Below, one piece after another: positions 7,459-15,118 of a stretch of 19,753 nt of DNA. A program made the translations under genes and the position numbers. The DNA is from Halobacteriales archaeon SW_10_68_16 (GTDB lineage: Archaea; Halobacteriota; Halobacteria; Halobacteriales; Haloarculaceae). The notes below the pieces were generated by a model. It worked only from the letters and a program-made list of their open reading frames with translations. It ran no database searches and was not told the DNA's origin. The stretch's first letter is position 1, and each line of letters begins with the position of its first letter. The stretch is taken from assembly GCA_003023485.1 (NCBI GenBank), contig PXSG01000053.1, positions 20,271-40,023 of the forward strand, in the 5' to 3' direction.

Positions 7459-7950
7459 ATGGAGACGGTTGACCTAGACTATATCGATCGTTGCATCCTC
7501 TACTCGCTTCAGGAGGATGCTCGACGAATGTCCGCAAGTACGATCGCCGAACGACTCGACGTGTCGGCACGAACGGTGAGAAACCGGATTGACAAACTCG
7601 AAGAATCTGGTGTGATCGACGGGTACCGTTTAGACGTCAATTACGAGATCGTCGGCTATCAGTTACACACGATGGTACTCTGTACGGCCCCCATCGAAAG
7701 ACGAGAAGACATCGCAAAGGAGGCCGCAGATATTCCTGGTGTGGTCAACGTACAGGAGATTATGACTGGTGACCAAAACTTGCTGGTGGAGGTGGTTGGG
7801 ACCGACGGAGACGATCTCAGCCGAATCACAAGTGACCTCAACGATCTCGGGGTGCACATCAACGACGAGGATATCATCCGCAACGATCACGACAGCCAAT
7901 TTCACAAATTCGACCGCTGTGGTACCTCCTCGCAATCGACCTCGGAGTGA
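7459..7950 (+). CDS. Lrp/AsnC family transcriptional regulator
   Basis: A 163-residue regulator. Residues about 7-55 form the winged HTH, starting DYIDRCILYSLQEDARRMS with recognition helix VSARTVRNRIDKLEESG, the Lrp signature. About residues 65-145 form the RAM/AsnC ligand domain, with the end GVVNVQEIMTGDQNLLVEVVG. A short polar tail follows. Family members bind DNA as dimers or octamers and often respond to amino acids. It stands before a TrkA-N protein and an amino-acid permease on the same strand, so control of that transport cassette is likely. The 18-bp palindrome at 8007-8024 is a plausible operator. Codons here are visibly less GC-biased than in the genes around it. The ATG at 7459 gives a normal N-terminus. 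Confidence 0.9.
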   Translation: METVDLDYIDRCILYSLQEDARRMSASTIAERLDVSARTVRNRIDKLEESGVIDGYRLDVNYEIVGYQLHTMVLCTAPIERREDIAKEAADIPGVVNVQEIMTGDQNLLVEVVGTDGDDLSRITSDLNDLGVHINDEDIIRNDHDSQFHKFDRCGTSSQSTSE

Positions 7951-8006
7951 GTGTTGGGTCTGACTCGTTGCAAGTTACTGAATTTACGTTTCGCAACCTA
8001 CCCCTA

Positions 8007-8024
8007 TCTGACTTCGAAATCAGA
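8007..8024. promoter_or_regulatory. Candidate operator: 18-bp palindrome next to the TATA box
   Basis: TCTGAcTTCGAAaTCAGA is symmetric except for one central-flank position pair. It lies after the Lrp gene and directly before the TATA box aaatatat at 8024-8031 of the TrkA-N gene. A bound regulator there would cover the BRE/TATA region. The adjacent Lrp-family protein is the obvious candidate binder, but this is inference from position. Confidence 0.5.
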
Positions 8025-8031
8025 AATATAT
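8024..8031 (+). promoter_or_regulatory. TATA box for the TrkA-N/permease genes
   Basis: aaatatat lies in a distinctly A/T-rich gap. Transcription would begin near 8055 and give a leader of about 40 bases before the ATG at 8094. The 18-bp palindrome abuts it. Confidence 0.5.
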
Positions 8032-8047
8032 CGATTGTTTTATTCCC

Positions 8048-8079
8048 TATCGGAATTTATCTGTTCTCGAAGTCCGATA
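8048..8079. repeat. Inverted repeat, 7-bp arms, across the expected transcript start
   Basis: TATCGGA (8048-8054) and TCCGATA (8073-8079) are perfect inverted copies separated by 18 bases. They could form a hairpin in the leader of the TrkA-N transcript or be a second protein-binding site downstream of the palindrome at 8007. Confidence 0.45.
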
Positions 8080-8093
8080 TCAGAATCCATTTC

Positions 8094-8528
8094 ATGCACA
8101 CGATTCGCCAGAATTCGCGCGATGACTCTCACAAAGCGGCACGGAACATCCTCGTGATTGGCGGCGATGACGTTGGTCTCGCCGTTGCCGAGTATCTTAG
8201 TGAGGGCAATCAATCAGTGACATTCGTCTCCGAACCCAAACCGTCCGCCGTCGCAGACGAGGTGAACTCGATCCATCGCAAATTATCGGGTGCACAGGAC
8301 GTCCGAGCCCTCGCCTCAGAAACCACTGATATTGATCTTGTCGTCGTTATCGGCTCGGACTCGGAGACATTACTGCTGGGATACCTCATCCGGTGTGAAC
8401 TCGACCCGCGTGAGGTCCTCGCGGATATCTCGAATCCGGCTAACGAACCGGCCTTCGAAGGTACTGGCGTAGATCATATCGACATCCCTCAGCTTCTCTC
8501 TGAGTACATCTGTGACCGATACGGGTGA
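8094..8528 (+). CDS. Stand-alone TrkA-N (RCK) domain protein
   Basis: A 144-residue protein consisting of one Rossmann-fold TrkA-N/RCK domain: NILVIGGDDVGLAVAEYL (about residues 18-35) is the nucleotide loop, in which the second Gly of GxGxxG is Asp. DIDLVVVIGSDSETLLLGYLIR and a final IPQLLSEYI are family-typical. Such domains bind NAD(H) or adenine nucleotides and gate transporters; no membrane part is present. The ATG at 8094 is preferred. An open frame reaching back to 7947 adds an A/T-rich stretch without family character and would cover the promoter. Its stop overlaps a GTG at 8525, and the permease starts 75 bases on, so they probably form one transcript in which this protein may gate the permease. 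Confidence 0.8.
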   Translation: MHTIRQNSRDDSHKAARNILVIGGDDVGLAVAEYLSEGNQSVTFVSEPKPSAVADEVNSIHRKLSGAQDVRALASETTDIDLVVVIGSDSETLLLGYLIRCELDPREVLADISNPANEPAFEGTGVDHIDIPQLLSEYICDRYG

Positions 8529-8602
8529 ACCGGTCGTTTGGTGGCGGAGCATCGGTGCCTGAACACGGTGCGTGCGGATCGGTGGCGCAACCAGGAGTTG
8601 TC

Positions 8603-10687
8603 ATGACAAAAGAACTCGAACGCGACCTCGGACTCCTCGCCGTTATGGCTATCAGCATCGGTGCGATGGTCGGAAGCGGTATCTTCATCCTCCCGGGGTT
8701 GGCGATGAAAATGGCCGGGCCAGCCGTCGTGTTCGCGTACTTTCTTGCCGGCGTGCTGGTGTTGCCTGCGGCATTGAGCAAGTCGGAGATGGCGACGGCG
8801 ATGCCTGAGGCCGGCGGGACGTATCTCTATATCGAGCGAGCGATGGGACCACTGTTCGGGACGATCGCCGGTGTCGGCACGTGGTTCTCGCTGACATTCA
8901 AAGGGGCGTTGGCGCTCGTCGGCGGCGCACCGTACCTGGTGTTGTTGTTCGACTTACCCGTGACCCCAGTCGCGCTGACGGTCGCAGCCGTGCTAATCGT
9001 CTTGAACATCGTTGGCGCGAAACAGACCGGCCGGATGCAAATCGCCATCGTTGCCGTCATGCTGGCCGTGATGGTCTGGTTCATCGTGGCCGGGACGCCC
9101 AGCGTCGAGAATGCCCGCTTCGAGGGCTTTTTCGACAGCGGAATCGAGGGCATCCTGGGTGCGACCGGATTCGTCTTCGTCTCCTATGCCGGTGTCACGA
9201 AGGTCGCCAGCGTCGCCGAGGAAGTCGAGAACCCCGACCGGAACCTTCCGCTGGGCATGCTCGGGTCGCTCGTCATCACTGCTGGCATCTACGTCGCCAT
9301 CGTGACGGTCATGGTCGGCGTCGCCGACCGGGCCGCACTGACCGACACGGAAACCCCGATGCAGATCGCAGCCCAGAACGCGCTGCCCGCAATCGGCGTC
9401 GGTGCTGTCATCATTGCAGCGCTCCTCGCGTTGATTAGCACCGCCAACGCGGGTATCCTCTCCTCCTCACGGTATCCATTTGCGATGAGCCGCGACGGCC
9501 TCGCTCCCGATGTCTTCGAGAACGTCAGCGACCGGTTCGAGACGCCGGTCAACGCCATTACCATCACTGGTGGAGTGTTACTCGTCCTCATCGCGTTCGT
9601 CCCCATCGACGACATCGCCAAACTCGCCAGCGCGTTCAAAATTCTGGTGTTCATTCTCATCAACGTCGCTGTTATTGCCTTCCGCCAGGGGTCGATCGAA
9701 GCGTACGAGCCAAGTTTCGAGTCACCGCTCTATCCGTTCCCCCAACTGGTTGGCATCGTCGGCGGCATCGTCCTGTTGCGCTACATCGGGTTTGTGCCAC
9801 TTGTCGGGGCCGTAGTTATCACGGTCGGCTCGATGGTCTGGTACTATCTCTTCGTGTACCGGCGGGGTGGCGTCGATCGGGAGGGTGCGATGACCGACGC
9901 TTTCCGTCGGAGTATCGGTCGAGATGTGGTCGAACAGACCGAGTCCCAAGTCGAAACGAACGGCGACGAGGTACTGGTTGCGGTCACTGAGCGAACATCG
10001 CCTGCTGTCGAACGGTCGCTGATTGACCTGGCCTCGTTCGAGGAACGGCTAGCCGATCGGGCAACGGACTCGGCGATACCGATTCGCTATGGCGAGATTG
10101 TCAGCCACGACAGCCGACACGCGATTGTCAACTACGCGGCGAACGTCAAAGCAGACACGCTGATTATTGAGCGCTCCACCGGGTCGAAGCCTCTGCTGGG
10201 AAGTGACGCGGGGTGGATCGAAGACCATGCCCCCTGCGACGTCATCGAGGTCTCGAACCTCGGCCACGATACTGTCGAGCACATCGGAGTCATTACTGAT
10301 GAAGGGCCGTTCGATCCGACGAAGGTCGGACTGGCGGATGCACTCGCCACGGCGGTCGATGGGACGCTCACGTTCTATTTCCCGATAGCTGCGGATACCC
10401 CGGAAAGCCGCCGAAACACGATTGAAGATTATTTCTCCGAGCTGGTAGAGTTATGTGAGGCTCCGGTCGAGACGCGAATTATCGAGTCGGGGACCGATAC
10501 CGCCATCGAACGTGCAGCCCGTGCTTCCGATGTCCTCGTCGTGAGTGGCGTCCAACGCAGTCTCACGGACCGACTGCTCGGTCGCGTAAACCCAACAATG
10601 GTCGAGAATAAACACGGAACGCTGGTTGTCTACGGCGAGAGCCAACCGGGGCGAATCCGTGGTGCAGTCGAACGGCACCTGTTCTAA
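8603..10687 (+). CDS. APC-family amino acid permease with C-terminal Usp domains
   Basis: A 694-residue protein. Residues about 8-430 form an APC-superfamily transporter with roughly 12 membrane helices. ISIGAMVGSGIFILPG near the start is the substrate-binding helix-1 signature, and VSYAGVTKVASVAEEVENPDRNLP is the conserved helix-6/loop. From about 430 to the end are two soluble universal-stress-protein-like units, DEVLVAVTERTSP onward and HIGVITDEGPFDPTK onward. The second lacks a clear GxxGxxxxxxxxxG(S/T) ATP motif. It probably imports amino acids, with the Usp part sensing nucleotide or stress state. The ATG at 8603 is preferred because APC proteins begin close to helix 1. A GTG at 8525 overlapping the previous stop would add 26 residues. 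Substrate unknown. Confidence 0.88.
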   Translation: MTKELERDLGLLAVMAISIGAMVGSGIFILPGLAMKMAGPAVVFAYFLAGVLVLPAALSKSEMATAMPEAGGTYLYIERAMGPLFGTIAGVGTWFSLTFKGALALVGGAPYLVLLFDLPVTPVALTVAAVLIVLNIVGAKQTGRMQIAIVAVMLAVMVWFIVAGTPSVENARFEGFFDSGIEGILGATGFVFVSYAGVTKVASVAEEVENPDRNLPLGMLGSLVITAGIYVAIVTVMVGVADRAALTDTETPMQIAAQNALPAIGVGAVIIAALLALISTANAGILSSSRYPFAMSRDGLAPDVFENVSDRFETPVNAITITGGVLLVLIAFVPIDDIAKLASAFKILVFILINVAVIAFRQGSIEAYEPSFESPLYPFPQLVGIVGGIVLLRYIGFVPLVGAVVITVGSMVWYYLFVYRRGGVDREGAMTDAFRRSIGRDVVEQTESQVETNGDEVLVAVTERTSPAVERSLIDLASFEERLADRATDSAIPIRYGEIVSHDSRHAIVNYAANVKADTLIIERSTGSKPLLGSDAGWIEDHAPCDVIEVSNLGHDTVEHIGVITDEGPFDPTKVGLADALATAVDGTLTFYFPIAADTPESRRNTIEDYFSELVELCEAPVETRIIESGTDTAIERAARASDVLVVSGVQRSLTDRLLGRVNPTMVENKHGTLVVYGESQPGRIRGAVERHLF

Positions 10688-10796
10688 ATCACCGGGGACC
10701 GCCCCGACCGGTCGGACCTATCAGGAGGGTCACGGTACACGGCACGTCCTCACAGAACCCGGATACGACTGTGTCACTATCTTCGGTAAGAGCCGT

Positions 10797-10815
10797 GCAA
10801 AAAGCGCGAGCGGGG
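10797..10815 (-). terminator. Probable terminator after the UPF0058 gene
   Basis: On the minus strand, directly after the stop, the sequence is GC-rich (ccgctcgcg) followed by ctttttg. GC-rich sequence followed by a short T-run is the usual archaeal termination context. The convergent permease gene ends about 110 bases away. Confidence 0.4.
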
Positions 10816-10817
10816 GG

Positions 10818-11096
10818 TTACAGTTTGCTCTCGGCGTCCTCGGCGAGTTCCTTCATCCGCTTGCCCACGCGGCCGGCGTCCGAGAATTCGTCCTCGCTCA
10901 TCGCGTTCGCGAGGGCGTTGCCCAGGACGAACACGGCGTGTTTGTGCTCGCTTTTCGATTTGTGGACGTCCGCGGGCGTGACGTCGAGTTCCTCGTAGGG
11001 GTCGAAGAGTTCGGGGTCGACCTGTTCGAGTCCCCTGAAGTACTCCATGATCGTGACCATCTGTTCGTGCAACTCCAGGAGTTCGTCCTTGTGCAT
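10818..11096 (-). CDS. UPF0058 family protein
   Basis: A 92-residue, mostly helical, acidic protein. It opens MHKDELLELHEQMVTIMEYF and contains YEELDVTPADVHKSKSEHKHAVFVLG, matching the archaeal UPF0058 family, small helical proteins of unknown function. The ATG at 11096 is supported by a TATA-like cttaag 24-29 bases upstream. It has no obvious partner: the ribbon-helix-helix gene upstream on the same strand has its own promoter. Family call firm, role unknown. Confidence 0.88.
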   Translation of the reverse strand: MHKDELLELHEQMVTIMEYFRGLEQVDPELFDPYEELDVTPADVHKSKSEHKHAVFVLGNALANAMSEDEFSDAGRVGKRMKELAEDAESKL

Positions 11097-11119
11097 ACCC
11101 GAAATTGGGACGGTACCGG

Positions 11120-11125
11120 CTTAAG
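11120..11125 (-). promoter_or_regulatory. TATA-like box of the UPF0058 gene
   Basis: cttaag lies 24-29 bases before the ATG at 11096, consistent with a leaderless transcript. Confidence 0.45.
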
Positions 11126-11163
11126 GGTTGCCTGGGACGAACTACCACCAACGCCCGGCTATA

Positions 11164-11379
11164 TTAGAAGACGTATTCGTCGTCGTGACCCATCATCCCG
11201 TCGTCCTCGAACCCCGGTTCCTCCTCGTCGTCGACGGGCCCGCTCGTCTTGTAGGCTTTCAGTCCCGTCGAGAGAAGTTCCTCGATCGCCTCCTCGCGGT
11301 TGAGAAATTCGTCCTGCTCGACCATCTGGGCGATCTGCATCTCCAGATGTTCCGGAATCGTAATCTCTACCTTTGGCAT
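11164..11379 (-). CDS. Ribbon-helix-helix (CopG-like) DNA-binding protein
   Basis: A 71-residue protein. MPKVEITIPEHLEMQIAQMV forms the short beta strand and first helix, and LNREEAIEELLSTGLKAY forms the second helix of a ribbon-helix-helix fold. The C-terminal third is acidic and Gly/Asp-rich. RHH proteins dimerise and bind operators through the paired strand. The ATG at 11379 is chosen because the RHH strand begins there; a longer frame to 11451 would cross the promoter. An A/T-rich box tatttaaac at 11408-11416 precedes it. No antitoxin partner is visible next door, so it is probably a stand-alone regulator. Confidence 0.85.
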   Translation of the reverse strand: MPKVEITIPEHLEMQIAQMVEQDEFLNREEAIEELLSTGLKAYKTSGPVDDEEEPGFEDDGMMGHDDEYVF

Positions 11380-11407
11380 CTCAACGTTGGACGGTTCGAC
11401 TGAGGGG

Positions 11408-11416
11408 TATTTAAAC
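11408..11416 (-). promoter_or_regulatory. TATA box of the ribbon-helix-helix gene
   Basis: Minus-strand gtttaaata, about 29-37 bases before the ATG at 11379. It lies in an A/T-rich gap shared with the divergent menF gene. Confidence 0.55.
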
Positions 11417-11513
11417 CTGACGGGGACTGTTACCGCTCGTAAGAATTTCACTCAGATAGCGAAAACCGATGTTTCCTCAAACCGTTTTTTATTTTTCGTT
11501 TCCACTACATTAG

Positions 11514-11520
11514 TTATAAA
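11514..11520 (+). promoter_or_regulatory. Candidate TATA box for menF
   Basis: ttataaa lies in the A/T-rich part of the divergent gap, giving a leader of about 70 bases before the ATG at 11615. A second candidate, gtatag at 11573-11578, is nearer. A perfect 10-bp palindrome ggtggccacc (11531-11540) lies just downstream, near the expected start of transcription. Confidence 0.4.
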
Positions 11521-11614
11521 TCCAATATTTGGTGGCCACCGCGACCACCCGGGCGACAGCGCGGAATCGCCCGTATAGTCAGGCTCAAAGGCCCGGACTC
11601 CTAAAGGGAGACAG

Positions 11615-12955
11615 ATGGAGCGAGCGCGTGGTGACGGCCGACGCCAGGGGCCGCCAGCGACTGGCGTCGTCAGGGGGCGCGAGGTGGACGACGCGCCGAT
11701 CCGGTCGGTCCTGGCGGCGGCCGGGACGCCGCGCTTTGCCTGGAGCGACGCCACGACGACGATCGCCGCCGCGGGGGACGCGGCGACGGTCGTGGCGGAC
11801 GGCCCCGACCGCTTCGAGAGAGTCCGGGGGACGGCAGGGTCGCTGTTCGACGGGATCGACGCGGAGTCGCTCCCGGACGGTGCTCGCCCGCGGCTGTACG
11901 GCGGGTTCGCGTTTCACGAGGACCACACGGACCCGCCGGCCGGCGAGACCTGGACCGGGTTTCCCGGCGCGGCGTTCGTGCTCCCGGAACTGCAACTCTC
12001 GTTGACGGCCGACGGTGCCTGGCTGACAGCTGCCGCGACCGGCAGGGACGCCGACCGACGCGTCCACGAGCGCCTCGATCGCTGGGAGCGGCGACTGTCG
12101 ACCATTCCCGAACTCGTCCGGTCGGGGACGCCCGGGATCAGCCGGGAACACCCCACACCATCCCGCGAGGGCTGGCGGACGCAGGTGGCCGACGCCGTCC
12201 GGAAGATACGGGCGGGGGACCTCCAGAAGGTCGTCCTCGCACAGGAACTGCGCGCCGATCTCCGGGGAGCCGTCGACGTCCCTGACGCGCTGACGGACTT
12301 GAGCGAGGTCTACCCCGGCTGTTATCGTTTCCTGTTCGAGCCCGAGGGGGGCAACACGTTCTTCGGGGCCACGCCCGAGCGGCTGGTGACCTTGCAGGAC
12401 CGCACGGTCAGCACGGAGGCACTGGCCGGCTCGACGGGGCGGGGCGAGACCACCGACGAGGACGAGTGGCTCGCCGCCGAGTTGCGCGACAGCGAGAAGG
12501 ACGTCCACGAACACGAACTGGTCGTCGACGCCATCCGCGACCAGCTCGCCCGGGTGGCCACGGCGGTCCGGACCGGGGCCCGGACCGTCCGGAAACTCGC
12601 CACGGTCCAGCACCTCCAGACGCCGGTCCGTGCGGAACTGGCCGGCGACGAACACGTCCTCTCGCTTGTCGAGGCGTTGCACCCCACGCCCGCGGTGGGT
12701 GGACTGCCACCCGACGCGGCCCTGCGGACCATCCGCGAGACGGAGACGTTCGACCGCGGGTGGTACGCCGCGCCGGTTGGCTGGTTCGACGCCGACGGGG
12801 ACGGCACGTTTGCGGTGGCGATCCGGTCGGCACTGGCCCGCGAGCGCACCGCGACGCTCTTTGCGGGCGCCGGAATCGTCGCCGACAGCGATCCCGACGT
12901 CGAGTGGGACGAACTGCAACTGAAGTACGGCCCGATGCGCGACGTGCTCGAATGA
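11615..12955 (+). CDS. menF: Isochorismate synthase
   Basis: A 446-residue chorismate-binding enzyme that isomerises chorismate to isochorismate, the entry to menaquinone synthesis. The N-terminal half is variable. The conserved catalytic half begins near AVRKIRAGDLQKVVLAQE and continues with FFGATPERLVTL, ALAGSTGRGET, DSEKDVHEHELVV, LHPTPAVGGLP, RGWYAAPVGW and finally GAGIVADSDPDVEWDEL, including the Glu residues that hold Mg2+. Length is normal for haloarchaea. The N-terminal MERARGDGRRQGPP is weakly conserved, so the start is less certain than the family. The stop overlaps the menD start in an ATGA, so the two are translated together and the product passes directly to MenD. Confidence 0.93.
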   Translation: MERARGDGRRQGPPATGVVRGREVDDAPIRSVLAAAGTPRFAWSDATTTIAAAGDAATVVADGPDRFERVRGTAGSLFDGIDAESLPDGARPRLYGGFAFHEDHTDPPAGETWTGFPGAAFVLPELQLSLTADGAWLTAAATGRDADRRVHERLDRWERRLSTIPELVRSGTPGISREHPTPSREGWRTQVADAVRKIRAGDLQKVVLAQELRADLRGAVDVPDALTDLSEVYPGCYRFLFEPEGGNTFFGATPERLVTLQDRTVSTEALAGSTGRGETTDEDEWLAAELRDSEKDVHEHELVVDAIRDQLARVATAVRTGARTVRKLATVQHLQTPVRAELAGDEHVLSLVEALHPTPAVGGLPPDAALRTIRETETFDRGWYAAPVGWFDADGDGTFAVAIRSALARERTATLFAGAGIVADSDPDVEWDELQLKYGPMRDVLE

Positions 12956-14591
12956 CGGCGCCCAACCGCAACACGCTGTGGGCCGAGATTCTCGTCGACG
13001 AACTCGCCGCTGCCGGCCTTGAGGCCGCCTGTATCTCGCCGGGGAGTCGGTCGACGCCGTTGACGGTCGCCTTCGCCGAGCACCCCGACGTGACTGTCTA
13101 CTCGCATCTGGACGAACGCTCGGGGGCGTTCTTCGCGCTCGGGCGCGGCCGGCGGACCGGCCAGCCGACGGCCGTGGTCTGTACCTCCGGCACCGCGGCG
13201 GCGAACTTCCACCCCGCCGTGCTGGAGGCCAGCGAGGGCCGGGTGCCCCTGCTCGTGCTGACGGCCGACCGCCCGCCGGAACTCCACGACAGCGGCGCCA
13301 ACCAGACCACCGACCAGGAGAAACTCTACGGCGACGCCGTCCGCTGGTACCGTACTCTCCCCGAACCCGAACCGGAACCGCGGAAACTCCGCTCGCTGCG
13401 GGTCACCGCCGACCGGGCCGTCGCCGAAACCACGGGGACGCCGGCCGGGCCGGTCCACCTGAACGTCCCGTTCAGGAAGCCACTCGAACCGACGCCCGTC
13501 CCGGGAGACGTCCCCGAGTCGCTCCCCGACGTGAGCCCCCTCGGCGTCGGTGGACGCGAAGGGCCGTTCGTGCGGACCGCGGCCGGACGGCTCGACCCCG
13601 ACTCGGCGGACGTCTCCGCTCTCGCCGACGCCGTCGAGGCCGCCGACCGTGGACTGGTCGTCTGTGGCCCCGCGGATCCGACCGTGCCCGGCCCCGATCC
13701 CGACGCGCTCGAGGCATTCGTCGCCGCGACCGGGTTCCCGGTGCTTTCGGACCCGCTCTCTGGCCACCGGTTCGGTTCGCACGTCCCGGACCTGCCGGTC
13801 TGTGGAGGCTACGACTCGTATCTCGACGCCGACGGGTGGCCCGAGCCCGACGTCGTGCTCCGCGTTGGCGCCTCACCCACCTCGAAAGTCCTCCGGACGT
13901 ACCTCCGGGAGTCCGACGCCCGACAGTTCCTGGTCGACCCGGCGGCCGGGTGGCGCGAGGCCGAGTTCACCGCCATGGACCGCCTCGTCGCTGATCCCAC
14001 CCGGCTGCTGGAACGCCTCGCCACGGCGGTGAGCAGTGTCGACTGCCAGGAGTGGCGCGACCGCTTCGTCGGTGCCGAACGCGAGTACTGGTCGGTGGTC
14101 GCGGACGCCTGCCGGGAGTCGTTCTTCGAGGGGGCGATACTCCACGACGTCGCACGGAGCCTGCCGGACCCGGCGACGCTGTTCGTCTCGAACTGTCCGC
14201 GACCGGGGACCCGCTCGTGCTCGTCACTGGTGACCTGGCGTACTACCACGACATGAACGGCCTGCTCGCGCTGGAGCGGTGTGGCGTCGACGCGACAGTG
14301 GTGCTCGTCAACAACGACGGCGGCGGCATCTTCCACATGCTCCCCATCGAGGAGTTCGATCCGCCCTTCACCGACCACTTCGTGACGCCACACGGACTCG
14401 ATTTCGAACCCACGGGCGATCTCTACGGCCTGTCGTTCCGGCGCGTCGACGGTCGGTCCGCGTTCGTCGACGCTGTCGAGGACCCTGTCGGTGCCGGGGG
14501 AACGCAGGTCATCGAGGTCCGCACGGACGCCGAGTCGAGCCACCGCACCCGCGAGCGCCTGCACGAGCGGGTCTGCGAGCGCCTCGGCTGA
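12952..14591 (+). pseudogene. menD: menD (SEPHCHC synthase) broken by an internal out-of-frame deletion
   Basis: MenD is the thiamine-diphosphate enzyme that joins isochorismate and 2-oxoglutarate in menaquinone synthesis. From ATG 12952 (MTAPNRNTLWAEILVDEL) the first 414 residues are normal, with ISPGSRSTPL, the cofactor Glu in HLDERSG and TSGTAAANFHPAV. At LFVSN (ending 14193) the frame turns to nonsense and stops at 14256. In another frame the protein resumes at SATGDPLVLVTGDLAYYHDMNG (from about 14196) and runs through NNDGGGIFHMLP to the stop at 14591. The segment normally between LFVSN and DPLVLVTGD, with S-M-P-V-R-D and N-R-G-A-S-G-I-D-G, is absent: roughly 35-40 residues, a loss of 3n+1 bases. 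Neither piece alone should be active. An assembly or read error is a serious alternative. Confidence 0.85.
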
Positions 14592-14607
14592 CGACGCGGG
14601 TTCGCGT

Positions 14608-14988
14608 CTACTCCGTCCCGGCGGACGGGTCGTACTCGTGTTCGTTCAGCGTCGAGAACAGCACGTCCTCGAGGACGGCCTCGTTGGTCGCTTCGAGGAC
14701 GACCGGCGGTGCGAGGTCGGCCTCGGCGGCTTCGACCCAGCGTCCGAGACAGAGACACCACCTGTCGCCGGGTTCCAGTCCCGGGAAATCGAACTCCGGA
14801 CGTGGCGTTATCAGGTCGTTGCCGCGTGCCTTGCTGAACTGGAGGAACTCCTCGGTCATCACGGCACAGACCTCGTGACGGCCGCGGTCCTCCGCGAGGT
14901 GTCGACAGCAGCCGTCGCGCAGGTAGCCCGTCACCGGGTCCTCGCTGCAGGGTTCGAGTTCGCCCCCGAGGACGTTGTGCTCTTCCAT
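14608..14988 (-). CDS. DUF2237 family protein
   Basis: A 126-residue protein. MEEHNVLGGELEPCSEDPVTGYLRDGCC, HEVCAVMTEEFLQFSKARGNDL and PGLEPGDRWCLCLGRW are the conserved blocks of DUF2237, a family found in bacteria and archaea with several invariant cysteines and no established reaction. The conserved Cys residues (in LEPC, DGCC, EVCAVM, WCLC) may bind metal or be redox-active, which is inference. The ATG at 14988 is the family start, with a TATA box about 27 bases upstream. The gene is convergent with menD, 16 bases apart, and shows no functional link to it. Confidence 0.9.
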   Translation of the reverse strand: MEEHNVLGGELEPCSEDPVTGYLRDGCCRHLAEDRGRHEVCAVMTEEFLQFSKARGNDLITPRPEFDFPGLEPGDRWCLCLGRWVEAAEADLAPPVVLEATNEAVLEDVLFSTLNEHEYDPSAGTE

Positions 14989-15001
14989 GGTCCCCGATGG
15001 G

Positions 15002-15035
15002 ATTCCCGTCTAATACGGATAGCGATATCGGGAAT
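15002..15035. repeat. Inverted repeat flanking the DUF2237 promoter box
   Basis: ATTCCCG (15002-15008) and CGGGAAT (15029-15035) are perfect inverted 7-base arms. They flank the minus-strand TATA box (attta-like atccgtatta, 15011-15020) of the DUF2237 gene, with cgatatcg inside the right half. A repressor site or hairpin is possible. Confidence 0.4.
15011..15020 (-). promoter_or_regulatory. TATA box of the DUF2237 gene
   Basis: Minus-strand atccgtatta, about 23-32 bases before the ATG at 14988, consistent with a leaderless transcript. Confidence 0.5.
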
Positions 15036-15118
15036 ACCAGTCCAGATCCCGCTGTGGGTATGCACGGACCGGAGCACACACCCCAACACCCATGTGGGAA
15101 GTCGAACGAGACGTGTTC

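Noticed and set aside
7947..8093. N-terminal extension of the TrkA-N protein
   Set aside because: The segment is A/T-rich, holds the palindrome and TATA box, and adds no family sequence; the ATG at 8094 is better.
8525..8602. N-terminal extension of the permease from a GTG overlapping the previous stop
   Set aside because: The 26 extra residues are unlike APC transporters, which begin shortly before helix 1; kept only as an alternative start.
11164..11379. Toxin-antitoxin pair suggested by the ribbon-helix-helix protein
   Set aside because: No toxin-like gene is adjacent; the downstream neighbour is UPF0058 with its own promoter.
11585..12919. Long minus-strand open frame opposite menF
   Set aside because: It is a shadow of a GC-rich gene. 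The plus-strand frame has all conserved isochorismate synthase blocks.
12322..13782. Long minus-strand open frame opposite menF/menD
   Set aside because: Low-complexity Arg/Gly/Ser-rich translation without recognisable domain; menF and menD explain the region.
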